From Magnetococcales bacterium (lineage in GTDB: Bacteria; Pseudomonadota; Magnetococcia; Magnetococcales; Magnetaquicoccaceae): DNA of 64,000 nucleotides. Shown here one piece after another: positions 16,724-26,284 of this stretch. Both the position numbers and the translations under genes were made by a program. The notes below the pieces were generated by a model. The model did not search any database. It saw only the letters and a program-made list of their open reading frames with translations, and was not told the origin of the DNA. Within the stretch, counting starts at the first letter, position 1, and the number at the start of each line of letters is the position of its first letter. The stretch lies in NCBI GenBank assembly GCA_015234115.1, contig JADFWP010000009.1:1-64000 (forward strand), given 5' to 3'.

Positions 16724-18049
16724 ATGGGTCGCATCGGCATTTCAATCATCCTCGGGTTGCTCGCTCTTCTGACCGACCGGCCCCTGTTCGCCCATGGCGG
16801 CGAGGATCACGGCAGCCCCACCATCGCCCTGGAGGCCCTCCCTTCCGGTTTGGGGGTGGGCGGCAGCGGCGAACGGTTCGAAGCGGTCATCGTTGCGGAC
16901 CACGAATCCACCCGCCTTTATCTGGCCTCCCTGGCTGACAATGCCCCGGTCCCCCAGGCGACCATCGAAGTCGAGGCCGGTGGCGCCACCGCCTGGCGCG
17001 GCCAGGGCACAGCCACCTCCACCGCAGGCGTCTATCAACTCGACTGGCAGCCGCCCGGCCATCAGGAAGCGGATCTCACCCTGACCATCACCGCGCAAGG
17101 AGAGGAGGATCTGATCCTGATCCGCCTTCCGGCCCGCACCGCGGACACCCCCTCCCATGCACCCGTCGCCCCGACTCCGGGCGTGGTCGCTCTGCCCAAG
17201 GCGAGCCAGTTTCTGCTGGAACTCCGCACCACCCTGGCCGCACCCGCCGAAGTGGCCGAAACCGTCCGTCTGGTGGGTCGGGTGATCCCGGACCCGGCAG
17301 TCCATGCCCGCATCCATCCCCCTTTCACCGCCCGCATCGGCCATGACCCCGACTTTCCGCCCCCCCGCTCCGGACAGTGGGTCAAACGGGGCCAGACCCT
17401 GGCCGTACTCGATCCGGTACTGACCGCCAGCGAAAAGGCCGGACAACGACTCGCCCTGTTCAAGGGGGATCGACCCGAATCCACCGTGGGACGGGAAATG
17501 GTGCTCGCCCCGATCAACGGACGACTCAGCGATGTCCACATCACCCCCGGCGAAGTGGTGACCGAAGCCACTCTGCTCGCCGAAATCATCGATCCCAACC
17601 GGCTGTGGATCGAGGCGATCCTCTACGATCTCATGCTGGCCGAGCGGATCGTGGGCGGGGTGGCCTCCTCCCGTCAGATCCCGAACCGCCAGTTTCCGTT
17701 GCAGTTGACCGGCATCAGTTCCAGGGTCAATCCGGAAAATCTTGGCCTGCATGTTCAATTCGCGCTGGATTTCTCCGGCCACGGCCCGTCGGGAATCAAG
17801 TCGGGCATGCCCATGGATGTCTTTGCCCACACCGGTCTCACCCGTCTGGAACTGGCCATTCCCCGCGCAGCGTTGACCGACCGCTCCGGCCTGCCCACGG
17901 TGTGGGTGCAGAGCGGACCCGAACAGTTCGCGGCCCGCTCGGTGCGCATCGGGCGCCGGCTGGCCGACCGGGTGGAAATTCTGGAAGGACTCCGCCCGGA
18001 AGAACGGGTGGTGGTCCGGGGCACGCAGATGCTCCAGGCGATACGGTGA
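16724..18049 (+). CDS. RND efflux periplasmic adaptor (membrane fusion protein), first copy
   Basis: The protein has 441 residues from the start at 16724, chosen because it opens directly into a signal peptide (MGRIGISIILGLLALL) that ends near FAHGGEDHG, leaving a His/Asp-rich mature N terminus able to bind metal. An extra N-terminal domain of about 120 residues, rich in beta structure, precedes the barrel-sandwich/lipoyl hybrid region (VKRGQTLAVLD, LAPINGRLSDVHITPGEVV) and beta-barrel segments. In-frame upstream ATG codons (16655, 16661) would spoil the signal sequence. It links the RND pump with the outer-membrane factor. The operon contains a second, different adaptor at its end, so the pump may use a mixed adaptor ring or the two may act in sequence. 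Confidence 0.85.
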   Translation: MGRIGISIILGLLALLTDRPLFAHGGEDHGSPTIALEALPSGLGVGGSGERFEAVIVADHESTRLYLASLADNAPVPQATIEVEAGGATAWRGQGTATSTAGVYQLDWQPPGHQEADLTLTITAQGEEDLILIRLPARTADTPSHAPVAPTPGVVALPKASQFLLELRTTLAAPAEVAETVRLVGRVIPDPAVHARIHPPFTARIGHDPDFPPPRSGQWVKRGQTLAVLDPVLTASEKAGQRLALFKGDRPESTVGREMVLAPINGRLSDVHITPGEVVTEATLLAEIIDPNRLWIEAILYDLMLAERIVGGVASSRQIPNRQFPLQLTGISSRVNPENLGLHVQFALDFSGHGPSGIKSGMPMDVFAHTGLTRLELAIPRAALTDRSGLPTVWVQSGPEQFAARSVRIGRRLADRVEILEGLRPEERVVVRGTQMLQAIR

Positions 18050-18053
18050 AGCC

Positions 18054-21000
18054 ATGTTCGAGCGTCTGATCGGCTTTGCCCTGCGGCAACGGATCCTGAT
18101 CCTCACCCTGGCCCTGCTGACCCTGATCTATGGCACCTGGGTGGCGATCCGCCTGCCGGTGGATATCTTCCCGGATCTCAACCGTCCCACGGTCACGATC
18201 ATGACCGAGGCACCGGGCCTGGCCCCGGAAGAGGTGGAATCCCTGGTGACCATGCGGATCGAAGCCGCCATGAACGGCATGCCGGGCGTGACCCGACTGC
18301 GCAGCAACTCCGGGGTGGGGCTGTCGATTCTCTTCGTGGAATTTGCCTGGGGAAGCGAAATCTACCGCAACCGCCAGCTGGTGGCGGAAAAACTGGCCAT
18401 GGTGGCCGGCAGCCTGCCGCGCGGGGTGGTGCCGGTGATGGGACCGGTCAGCTCGATCATGGGCGAAATCATGCTGGTGGGATTGCGCAGCGCCAAAGGG
18501 TTCACGCCCCCCATGGAGCTGCGCACCCTGGCGGACTGGAACTTGCGTCCGCAGTTGATGAGCATCGCCGGTGTGGCCCAGGTGATCCCGATCGGCGGCG
18601 AGGTCAAACAGTATCAGGTGCTGGCCGATCCCGCCCGTCTGAGCGCCCTCGGGGTCTCCTACGAAGAGCTGGAGCGCGCGCTGGAAGGATTCGCCAGCAA
18701 CACCACCGGCGGTTTTCTCTCCCAGCGGGGCCAGGAGTTCCTGATCCGCAACATTGGCCGCACCACGGATCCGGAAGATCTGAAACGCACCGTGGTCCGC
18801 CATGCCAAAGAGGGAGCGATCACCCTGGAACAGCTCGCCGAGGTGCGCATCGGTCCGGGGGTCAAGCGGGGCGATGCGAGCATCGATGGCGCCCCGGCGG
18901 TGATTCTGGCCGTACAGAAGCAGCCCGGCGCCGATACCGTCTCCCTGACCCGGCGCATCGAGGCCCTGCTGGCCGAAATCCAACGCACCCTGCCCGAGGA
19001 TGTGCGCATCGACCCGATTCTCTTCAAGCAGGCCGACTTCATCGAACGGGCCATCGCCAACGTGGAAGAGGCGTTGCGGGACGGGGCGATGCTGGTGGCC
19101 GTGGTGCTGTTCTTGTTCCTGATGAACCTGCGCACCACCCTGATCAGCCTCACGGCGATTCCCCTGGCTCTGGTGCTGACCGCGTTGATTTTTCATGGCT
19201 TCGGTCTGTCGATCAACACCATGACCCTGGGTGGTCTGGCGGTCGCCATCGGGGAGTTGGTGGACGATGCGGTGGTGGATGTGGAAAACGTCTTCCGGCG
19301 TCTGAAAGAAAATGCGATCTCCCCGGACCCGCAACCGACTCTGGCCGTGGTCTGGCAGGCCTCGGGCGAGGTGCGCAACGCCATTGTCTATGCCACGATC
19401 ATCGTGGTACTGGTCTTTCTGCCGCTGTTTGCCCTCTCCGGCATCGAGGGACGGCTCTTCACCCCGCTCGGAATCGCCTACATCGTCTCGATCCTCGCCT
19501 CGCTGGTCATCTCCCTGACCGTGACCCCGGTGTTGTGTTATTTCCTGTTGCCCGGTCTCACCCATACCCACCACGCTGAGTCGTGGCTGGTGCGCACCCT
19601 GAAAAAAGGGGATGCCCGGCTGTTAACCTGGTCCTTTGCCCACCCCACGCCGGTGATCGGTCTGGCATTGGTGCTGGTGATCGCCGCCGCCGGTTCGGTC
19701 CCCTGGCTGGGACGCAGTTTTCTCCCCCCCTTCAACGAAGGAACCGTCACCATCAGCGTGGTGATGACCCCCGGCACGTCACTGGAGGAGTCCAACCGCA
19801 TCGGCACTCTGGCCGAACGGCTGCTCAAGGCCACCCCGGAGGTTCTCTCCACCGGGCGCCGCACCGGACGGGCCGAACTGGACGAGCATGCCGAAGGGGT
19901 CCATTTCTCCGAAATCGATGTGGACCTGAAACCCTCGGCCCGCAACCGCGAGACGATCCTCAAGGAGTTGCGCCAACGGTTGGCGATCCTGCCCGGTGTG
20001 GCGATCAACGTGGGCCAACCCATCTCCCACCGGCTCGATCATCTGCTCTCCGGAGTGCGGGCCGAAATCGCGGTCAAGATCTTCGGAGACGATCTGGATA
20101 CCCTGCGCGCCAAGGCCGAAGAGGTGCGCGCCCAAATGGCCACCGTGGCGGGCGTGACCGATTTGCAGGTGGAAAAACAGGTGCTCATTCCCCAGTTGCA
20201 GATCCGGCTGGATCGCGCCGAGGCGCTCAAGTTCGGCCTCTCGCTCACCCGATTGAGCGACACCTTGCAGGCCGCGCTCAACGGCAAGGTGGTCTCGCAG
20301 ATCCTGGACGGTCAACGCACCCACGACGTGGTGGTGCGCCTGGCCGATGTCTGGCGCACCGAAAGCGCGGATTTCGGCAAGATCCTCATCGATACCCCGA
20401 GCGGCACCATTCCGCTGGAACTGGTGGCCGACGTGGTGGAAAGCATGGGTCCGAACCTGATCAACCGCGATGACATGCGCCGCCGGATCGTCATTCTGGC
20501 CAACACCCAGGGCCGCGATCTCTCGTCCGTGGTCGAGGAGGTTCAAACCCGATTGCACGAGGTCAAGCTGCCGGGGGGCTATCGCATCGCCCTCGAAGGA
20601 CAGTTCCGCAGCCAGCAGGAGGCGACCCGCCTGATCGCACTGCTGTCGATGATCTCGCTGATCGCCATTTTCGTGGTATTGTACGGTCACTTCCGCTCTG
20701 CCATCCTCGCCCTGGTGATCATGGCCAACATCCCCATGGCGCTGGTGGGCAGTGTGGCGGCATTGTGGCTCTCCGGCGCCCCACTGTCCGTGGCCAGTCT
20801 GGTGGGATTCATCACGCTGACCGGGATCGCGGCCCGGAACGGGATTCTGAAAGTCTCCCATTATCTCCATCTTGCCACCGCAGAACGCGTACCCTTTGGC
20901 GCCGCACTGGTGCTGCGCGGCTCGCTGGAACGGCTCACCCCGGTGCTGATGACCGCACTGGTGGCCGCCCTGGCGCTGATTCCCCTGATTCTGGATGGCG

Positions 21001-21152
21001 CGGCTGCGGGCAAGGAGATTCTGCACCCCGTGGCGGTGGTGATCTTTGGAGGGCTGATCTCCTCCACCCTGCTCGACACCCTGGTGACGCCGGTAATTTT
21101 TCTGCGGATTGGCCGCACGGCGCTTGCAACCTGGATCAAGGAGAAATCATGA
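18054..21152 (+). CDS. Heavy-metal-type RND efflux pump (CusA/CzcA family)
   Basis: The protein has 1,032 residues, a full-length inner-membrane RND transporter with twelve predicted helices and two large periplasmic loops (about 35-335 and 545-860). It starts MFERLIGFALRQR and has the DIFPDLNRPTVTI motif after TM1, typical of heavy-metal exporters. In TM4 the sequence AIGELVDDAVVDVEN (near residues 395-412) carries the acidic residues used for proton relay. It should export Cu(I)/Ag(I) or divalent metals from periplasm or cytoplasm to outside through the partner adaptor and outer-membrane channel. It follows the first adaptor after 4 bp and overlaps the next small gene by 4 bp. Metal specificity is inferred from the CusR-like box, not from identified methionine ligands. 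Confidence 0.92.
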   Translation: MFERLIGFALRQRILILTLALLTLIYGTWVAIRLPVDIFPDLNRPTVTIMTEAPGLAPEEVESLVTMRIEAAMNGMPGVTRLRSNSGVGLSILFVEFAWGSEIYRNRQLVAEKLAMVAGSLPRGVVPVMGPVSSIMGEIMLVGLRSAKGFTPPMELRTLADWNLRPQLMSIAGVAQVIPIGGEVKQYQVLADPARLSALGVSYEELERALEGFASNTTGGFLSQRGQEFLIRNIGRTTDPEDLKRTVVRHAKEGAITLEQLAEVRIGPGVKRGDASIDGAPAVILAVQKQPGADTVSLTRRIEALLAEIQRTLPEDVRIDPILFKQADFIERAIANVEEALRDGAMLVAVVLFLFLMNLRTTLISLTAIPLALVLTALIFHGFGLSINTMTLGGLAVAIGELVDDAVVDVENVFRRLKENAISPDPQPTLAVVWQASGEVRNAIVYATIIVVLVFLPLFALSGIEGRLFTPLGIAYIVSILASLVISLTVTPVLCYFLLPGLTHTHHAESWLVRTLKKGDARLLTWSFAHPTPVIGLALVLVIAAAGSVPWLGRSFLPPFNEGTVTISVVMTPGTSLEESNRIGTLAERLLKATPEVLSTGRRTGRAELDEHAEGVHFSEIDVDLKPSARNRETILKELRQRLAILPGVAINVGQPISHRLDHLLSGVRAEIAVKIFGDDLDTLRAKAEEVRAQMATVAGVTDLQVEKQVLIPQLQIRLDRAEALKFGLSLTRLSDTLQAALNGKVVSQILDGQRTHDVVVRLADVWRTESADFGKILIDTPSGTIPLELVADVVESMGPNLINRDDMRRRIVILANTQGRDLSSVVEEVQTRLHEVKLPGGYRIALEGQFRSQQEATRLIALLSMISLIAIFVVLYGHFRSAILALVIMANIPMALVGSVAALWLSGAPLSVASLVGFITLTGIAARNGILKVSHYLHLATAERVPFGAALVLRGSLERLTPVLMTALVAALALIPLILDGAAAGKEILHPVAVVIFGGLISSTLLDTLVTPVIFLRIGRTALATWIKEKS

Positions 21153-21523
21153 ACACCTCCCGTTTGCTGTTGCTCCTCACGCTGTTGCTGTGCTCCCCCC
21201 GACTCCATGCCGATGGCGTCTTGAAACCCGTCCATGGCGGACGCATGGTCGAGGCCGATGGCTACCGGCTGGAACTGGTCAGCGGCAACGGCCCGCTGGA
21301 ACTCTATGTGACCGATCATGACAATCGACCGGTCGCGGTAAAAAACGCCAAGGCCAAGGTGACCTGGATGGGAGAAACCGGCAAGAAAGAGCTTTCCCTG
21401 ATCCCGACCGAAGGCAACCGGCTGACCGGTGACGGAGCGGATGGCGGCCAGCGGGCTGCGGTGATCGCCATCGATGGCCTGGCCAAACGGATCACGGCCC
21501 GCGTCCCCTCCGGCAAGCCGTGA
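21149..21523 (+). CDS. Small periplasmic protein of a metal-efflux operon, unknown function
   Basis: The 124-residue protein has a signal peptide (about 1-22, LLLLLTLLLCSPRLHA). The mature part begins DGVLKPVHGGRMVEADGYRLELV. HGG followed by a beta-rich segment is common in small periplasmic proteins near CzcCBA- and CusCBA-type pumps. It contains few Met or Cys residues. It may chaperone metal or regulate the pump, but no activity is shown. The start ATG overlaps the pump stop (ATGA), and the stop overlaps the GTG start of the outer-membrane factor, so translation is coupled on both sides. Confidence 0.75.
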   Translation: MNTSRLLLLLTLLLCSPRLHADGVLKPVHGGRMVEADGYRLELVSGNGPLELYVTDHDNRPVAVKNAKAKVTWMGETGKKELSLIPTEGNRLTGDGADGGQRAAVIAIDGLAKRITARVPSGKP

Positions 21524-22800
21524 ACCGGGTGCAGATCATGAAGATCCGGCCCTGGATCGTGTGGTGGATGGCGTTCATGGCCATGCCGTCGTGGGCGGGG
21601 GAGGCACACCACCACCCGGTGGGAGGATCGGTCGCCGAACTGCTGGAGTTGGCCAAACGGATGAATCCGGAGCTGGCAGCCGCCGCCCTGGAGCGGGACG
21701 CGGCCAAAGAGCGGGTGACGGGGGCCGGTGCCCTGCCCGATCCGGGCTTTCAGCTCACGGTGGATGAAATCTCCCGGAACAACGCCGGTCTGCCGGGTCG
21801 GGGCGCGGTCTATAAATATACCGTGCAACAGGAGCTGCCCGCCTGGGGCAAACGGGAGGCGCGCCGCGCCATCGCCGAGGCAGGCCAGCGCGAGGCCGAA
21901 GAGTCGCTGACCGACAGGATCGCCGAGGTGGTGATGCGCATCAAAACCACCTATGCGGATTATCATCGGGTCCATCTCTCCATGGATCAGACCAGCGAAC
22001 TGATCCAGGTGATGCGTGCCCTGGTGGAATTTGCCCGACTTCGTTACGCCCAGGGGATGGGGTCGCAATCCGAGGCCACCTCCGCCGAGGCCGAACGGGG
22101 CGCGCTCTCCGCCGAACTGGCACGCATGGAAAAGGAACGTCACCGCATTCGCGCCCGCATGAATGCCCTGGTCAACCGTCCGCCCGATGCGCCACTGGTG
22201 GAGCATCCCCAACTGCGACCTTTGCCGGACGAATCGGCCCTGGATTTCACCACCCTGATGGAGCGCGCCATGGTGGCCAATCCCGGCCTGAAACAGCAGC
22301 GGACACGGCTGGAAGGAGCCGAAGAGGAACACCGTCTGGCGCAGCGGAACTGGCTGCCGGATGTGACCTTGGGATTCGGAGTGGTGGAACGGCGCGACGA
22401 GGGGACACCCAACGGCTTCGAGGCCACCATGAATTTCACGCTGCCGGTGCAGACCGAAACACGCCGGGCAGCCGAACGGGAAGCCGAAGCCAAAAAACAG
22501 GCCGCCGCAGCACGGGTGGTCGCCGCCCGGCTCCATCTCGAATCCACCCTGCGGGAGGCGCTGCTCGGGCTGGCAGAGGCCCGGCAGGTGGAAAAAACCA
22601 CGGCTGAGGTGCTGCTGCCCCAGGCGCGCATCGCATTGCAATCCGCGATCAAAGGCTATGAATCCGGGACAACCGAGGCCGTCAGTGTCCTGGATGCGGT
22701 ACAACGACAAAAAAAGTTCCAGATCGAACGGATCAAGGCCCAATTCGAACAACAGGTCCGTCTGGCCGAAATCGAACGACTGGTTGGAGGTGACTTGTGA
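21520..22800 (+). CDS. TolC/CusC-like outer-membrane efflux factor
   Basis: The protein has 426 residues. A signal peptide (about 8-26, IRPWIVWWMAFMAMPSWA) is followed by a His-rich start (GEAHHHP) and two repeats of long alpha-helical hairpins, for example LAKRMNPELAAAALERDAAKERV. That is the OEP/TolC fold. It forms the trimeric channel through the outer membrane for the RND pump. There is no lipobox. The GTG at 21520 overlaps the previous stop (GTGA) and is my preferred start; the ATG at 21538 is a reasonable alternative and retains the signal peptide. The stop overlaps the second adaptor start. Confidence 0.88.
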   Translation: MNRVQIMKIRPWIVWWMAFMAMPSWAGEAHHHPVGGSVAELLELAKRMNPELAAAALERDAAKERVTGAGALPDPGFQLTVDEISRNNAGLPGRGAVYKYTVQQELPAWGKREARRAIAEAGQREAEESLTDRIAEVVMRIKTTYADYHRVHLSMDQTSELIQVMRALVEFARLRYAQGMGSQSEATSAEAERGALSAELARMEKERHRIRARMNALVNRPPDAPLVEHPQLRPLPDESALDFTTLMERAMVANPGLKQQRTRLEGAEEEHRLAQRNWLPDVTLGFGVVERRDEGTPNGFEATMNFTLPVQTETRRAAEREAEAKKQAAAARVVAARLHLESTLREALLGLAEARQVEKTTAEVLLPQARIALQSAIKGYESGTTEAVSVLDAVQRQKKFQIERIKAQFEQQVRLAEIERLVGGDL

Positions 22801-23903
22801 TGCGCAGGCAGGCCGGATTCACCATGATGATGCGCGTGCTGTGCGCGCTTGGGATGGCCTGGGTTGGTCCGGTCTGGAGCGATCCGGAGGATGCCAGCAA
22901 AGGGGTGCGGATCGATCCGGAGCGGTTGCGCTCTCTTGGGGTGACGAGCGAAGCCGTCGGGTTGCGTCCCGTGGTCCGCACCATTCGTGCCGTGGGCACG
23001 GTGCAGGTGGACGAACGGCGTCTGCATGTGGTCACCCAGAAATACGAAGGGTGGATCGAAAAGCTGCATGCCGATGTCACCGGCCAGAGCATCCAACGGG
23101 GCCAACCGCTGATGGAGGTCTACGCGCCGACCCTGGTTCAGGCCCAGCAGGAGTATCTGGCCGCGCAACGGGCCGGCAAGGCCCTCAAGGAGGCGGATCC
23201 CGAAACCCGACGCACGGCGGACGATCTGGCCGAAAGCGCCTTGAACCGGCTGCGCAACTGGGATTTCTCCGCCGGTCAGATCAAACGACTGCAACAGCAA
23301 CAGAGCGCGAACAAGAACATCACGGTCTTCTCGCCCCTTTCCGGAGTGATTCTGGAAAAAAACGCCATCCAGGGGATGCGCTTCATGCCCGGCGAGGTTC
23401 TTTATCGCATTGCCGATCTGTCGATGGTCTGGGTGCTGGCCGATGTCTTCGAGCAGGACATGGGCCTGGTGAGAGAGGGACAAACCGCCGAGGTCACGCT
23501 CACCGCCATGCCTGGCAAGGTATTTTCCGGCAAGGTCGCCTTCGTCTATCCCACCTTGACCGCCGAGACGCGCACGGTCAAGGTGCGCATCGAGTTGCCC
23601 AATCCGACCGGCCAACTCCGACCCGCCCTGTATGCCACCGTGCTGCTGGCAGCCCCGACGGCAGAAAATGGCCGCCTCATCACCATTCCCGACTCCGCGC
23701 TGCTGGAAAACGGCTCCCGCCAGATGGTGCTGGTGGAGCGGAACGAGGCCGGGTGGTACGAACCCCGTGTCGTGCGCGTCGGCGCCAAGAGCGATGGATC
23801 CACGGAAATCCTCGCAGGTCTCAAGGCGGGAGAAAAGGTGGTGGTCCAGGCCAAGACGCTGCTGGATGCCGAACCGCAACTCAAAGGCGCGCTCGGTCAT
23901 TGA
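22800..23903 (+). CDS. CusB-like RND periplasmic adaptor, second copy
   Basis: The protein has 367 residues with a signal peptide (about 9-27). The hallmark adaptor sequence QKYEGWIEKLHADVTGQSIQ (compare KFEGWIEKL in CusB) starts the barrel-sandwich domain. A helical hairpin (about 105-175), lipoyl return strand (VFSPLSGVILEKN) and beta-barrel (YRIADLSMVWVLADVFEQD) follow. It lacks the His-rich N terminus of the first adaptor. A GTG one codon earlier (22797) is an equally possible start; GGAGGT lies before both. It ends the efflux operon; the next gene is convergent. Confidence 0.88.
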   Translation: MRRQAGFTMMMRVLCALGMAWVGPVWSDPEDASKGVRIDPERLRSLGVTSEAVGLRPVVRTIRAVGTVQVDERRLHVVTQKYEGWIEKLHADVTGQSIQRGQPLMEVYAPTLVQAQQEYLAAQRAGKALKEADPETRRTADDLAESALNRLRNWDFSAGQIKRLQQQQSANKNITVFSPLSGVILEKNAIQGMRFMPGEVLYRIADLSMVWVLADVFEQDMGLVREGQTAEVTLTAMPGKVFSGKVAFVYPTLTAETRTVKVRIELPNPTGQLRPALYATVLLAAPTAENGRLITIPDSALLENGSRQMVLVERNEAGWYEPRVVRVGAKSDGSTEILAGLKAGEKVVVQAKTLLDAEPQLKGALGH

Positions 23904-23935
23904 TCACGGCAACACCATGAGCCTGCCGGCAATAC

Positions 23936-24733
23936 CTACTCCAGCAACTGCTCCCGGAACAGCTCCAGCCACCCCGGAGCATGGCCCGGCTCTCCGGCGA
24001 CAGGGGGTTTGGCGGCAGGTGATCCTTTCTTCCCCTCCTCCATCGGAATCGCGCAGCGACCCATGGGGAGATCCGGGGGGGTGGCGAGTCTGGATTCATC
24101 CCCGACCCGACGGAATTCCAGACGCATCTCCACCCGGCGGCTCTCTTCGGGAGAAGATTTGATGGCCGTCACCGACGCCCCGTCGATGATCAACAACTCC
24201 TGCAAACGACGCAATTTTTCCGGAGGCAGATCCACGGAGAGCAGGGCGCACAACACCGACTGGGCACGCTTGAGACTCAAATCCACGTTGTAAAGATAGC
24301 TGCCGGCTGCATCGGTGTAGCCTTCGATATGAACCCGCTCCATCCAGCGTCCCCCCTCCTGCCCGGCACGCACCTCCAGCAATACCGGCACAAAAGCGCG
24401 CAGAATCTCGACCGCCTCGGGGGTGAGTTGATAGCTGTTGAAGGCAAAACGCGCCTTGTCGCCAAAATGGATCGAATGATTCTCCTGATTGACCCGCAGA
24501 TCCAATCCCGCATCCTCGGCCATCAGGTCAAGCTGGGTCAGAATCATCCGGATGTCACCGGCACGCTGTTTCTTCTCCACCATGGGACGCGAGGCAATCG
24601 CCACCATGGAGATGCTCATGACCACCAGAAACAGCATCACCAGTGCGGTCATCAGATCCGCATAGCTGATCCAGAAGGGATTTCCCGGTCCTTCATCCGT
24701 GCCGGAACGCCGCGCCCGCATCCAGTTGACCAT
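23936..24733 (-). CDS. MotB/ZorB-like stator protein with OmpA-type peptidoglycan-binding domain
   Basis: The protein has 265 residues. It has a short cytoplasmic N terminus, a single transmembrane helix (about 22-46) with the proton- or ion-carrying Asp26 in NPFWISYADLMTAL, and a periplasmic OmpA-like domain (about 60-210, VHIEGYTDAAGSYLYN). This is the architecture of MotB and of ZorB in Zorya anti-phage systems: the Asp works in the ion channel formed with the MotA-like partner and the OmpA domain clamps peptidoglycan. A proline- and lysine-rich tail ends it. The start at 24733 lies two bases after the stop of the CYTH-CHAD gene; a TTG at 24751 is possible. The partner is surely the giant MotA/ZorA-like protein two genes upstream. 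No flagellar genes are nearby. Confidence 0.85.
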   Translation of the reverse strand: MVNWMRARRSGTDEGPGNPFWISYADLMTALVMLFLVVMSISMVAIASRPMVEKKQRAGDIRMILTQLDLMAEDAGLDLRVNQENHSIHFGDKARFAFNSYQLTPEAVEILRAFVPVLLEVRAGQEGGRWMERVHIEGYTDAAGSYLYNVDLSLKRAQSVLCALLSVDLPPEKLRRLQELLIIDGASVTAIKSSPEESRRVEMRLEFRRVGDESRLATPPDLPMGRCAIPMEEGKKGSPAAKPPVAGEPGHAPGWLELFREQLLE

Positions 24734-24735
24734 TT

Positions 24736-26265
24736 TCAATCCCGGAGCCAAGAGAGGGAAGACGCGCCGGAAAACGGCTCCCAGGTCAGACGGAAATCAC
24801 TCCGGGCCGCCTCCAGTCTGGCGCCCTGCCACCCGCGAAACAGATGATCCACCGCTGTCGGCCCATCACCGGATCCCGCACGCTGCCACAGCCGCTGTTC
24901 CGCCTCCAATTCCACCACGCGCCGCGCGCTCCGCACCAGATCGGTCACCGCCGAACGCTGCACCCCGGATTTGCGCTCCGGGATCGCTCCGGCAAAAAGA
25001 GCCAGGATCTCATCCAGGGCCTCGGCACGGGCCAACACTTCGAGCGGAGCGGCGCAATCGCCCTCCACCAGCACTCTGGACCCGCGACGGATCAACTCCC
25101 GCGCCATCCCTTCGACCGATCCATGCAGCCGCTCCCGCACTCCGGCATCGCTCTCCATGGTGGCCGCCTTCAACCCCTCCTCGCTGCCCAGCCAGATGGC
25201 AAACCCCATGAACAGACGGGTGAAACGAAACGAGTCCACCGCCCGCACCGCCCGCTCCAAAGCCAGATCCCACGCCTGTTGCGCCCGCACCCGCCGCGCT
25301 TCCAACGGCTTCGCATCCTCCGGAAAACAGTCGCACATCCACGGGACGGTCGCCTGCACCAGACCCGCTCCGAACGCGACCTCCGCCAACTCCCCGGACA
25401 ACCAGTGCAACTCGCTCTCCATGTCGCGCCGCAGCGGCTCGGGCAGCAACTCCCCGAACGACTGGATCAAACGATGCAATCCGGCCACCGCCTGGATGAG
25501 ATTCCCCGCAGCCTGGATCCGGATCGCCCCAACGCCATGAACCAAAGGGGCCAACTGATCCCGGATCCAGCCGACCCGCGCCGCGCCGGCCCGCGCCAAA
25601 GCCCCGATCACCCGCTCCCCGGTCACGCCACCCCCCTCATGCCAGGCAACCGGAACCAACAGCGTGGAATCGCGACGCACCAGGGCACGCGCCACCGGTC
25701 CCAAAGGTTCCAGCAGCGCCGAAAAATGGCGTCCCACCGCCAGCGCGGTTTGCAGAAAACGGACCGGCGCCCCTCCGGACCCCTCCAGCACCACATCGTG
25801 AAAGGGTTGCTCCTCCCCGCCCTCCGGTCGCGTCACCCGCCCGCGCAGCTCGCGCAACACGATCCGGGCACCATCCGGATACTCCAGACGCCACCGCTCC
25901 TCGCGCTGCTCGATGGTCAGAAGCGGCTCCAATGATTTGATTTTGATCCCTTCGGATAAAAATTCCGGCAACTGTCGCTTGAGATCCCCCCAATCGGGCC
26001 GCTCCCCGTTGCCGCACTCCCACTCCCGGCCCTCGCCACCGGCCTGCACTCCGGACAGACCGGCCTGCCATCTGGATCCGGGCCGACAGGCGGTCAGAAT
26101 CATCCCGCCCCGTGCCAGTTTCAAATCCGGGGTATCCCAACAGAACGCACTGCGCTCCGTGACACGGGACTTGCCCGTCACCGCCGCCCGCACCGCCGGA
26201 TGATCGGCCAACGGCGCCACTCCGGTCGCTCCACCCACCCGCATCCGCATGCTGTCGAAGGTCAT
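24736..26265 (-). CDS. Degenerate CYTH-CHAD domain protein
   Basis: This 509-residue protein is soluble, with no signal peptide. Residues about 36-200 resemble a CYTH (triphosphate tunnel) domain: FCWDTPDLKLARGGMILTACR matches the YDTPD-L-x-x-x-G-x-x-L-R strand pair. The N-terminal ExExK metal motif needed for catalysis is absent, so hydrolysis of triphosphates is doubtful. Residues about 215-500 resemble a CHAD domain, an alpha-helical His/Arg-rich fold that binds polyphosphate (VHGVGAIRIQAAGNLIQAV; HWLSGELAEV). Here several expected His and Arg are missing. It lies between the giant MotA/ZorA-like gene (19 bp) and the MotB-like gene (2 bp), so it is probably part of that complex, possibly docking it to polyphosphate granules. 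The assignment is by pattern only. Confidence 0.6.
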   Translation of the reverse strand: MTFDSMRMRVGGATGVAPLADHPAVRAAVTGKSRVTERSAFCWDTPDLKLARGGMILTACRPGSRWQAGLSGVQAGGEGREWECGNGERPDWGDLKRQLPEFLSEGIKIKSLEPLLTIEQREERWRLEYPDGARIVLRELRGRVTRPEGGEEQPFHDVVLEGSGGAPVRFLQTALAVGRHFSALLEPLGPVARALVRRDSTLLVPVAWHEGGGVTGERVIGALARAGAARVGWIRDQLAPLVHGVGAIRIQAAGNLIQAVAGLHRLIQSFGELLPEPLRRDMESELHWLSGELAEVAFGAGLVQATVPWMCDCFPEDAKPLEARRVRAQQAWDLALERAVRAVDSFRFTRLFMGFAIWLGSEEGLKAATMESDAGVRERLHGSVEGMARELIRRGSRVLVEGDCAAPLEVLARAEALDEILALFAGAIPERKSGVQRSAVTDLVRSARRVVELEAEQRLWQRAGSGDGPTAVDHLFRGWQGARLEAARSDFRLTWEPFSGASSLSWLRD

Positions 26266-26284
26266 GATCCCAATCCCTCCCAGG

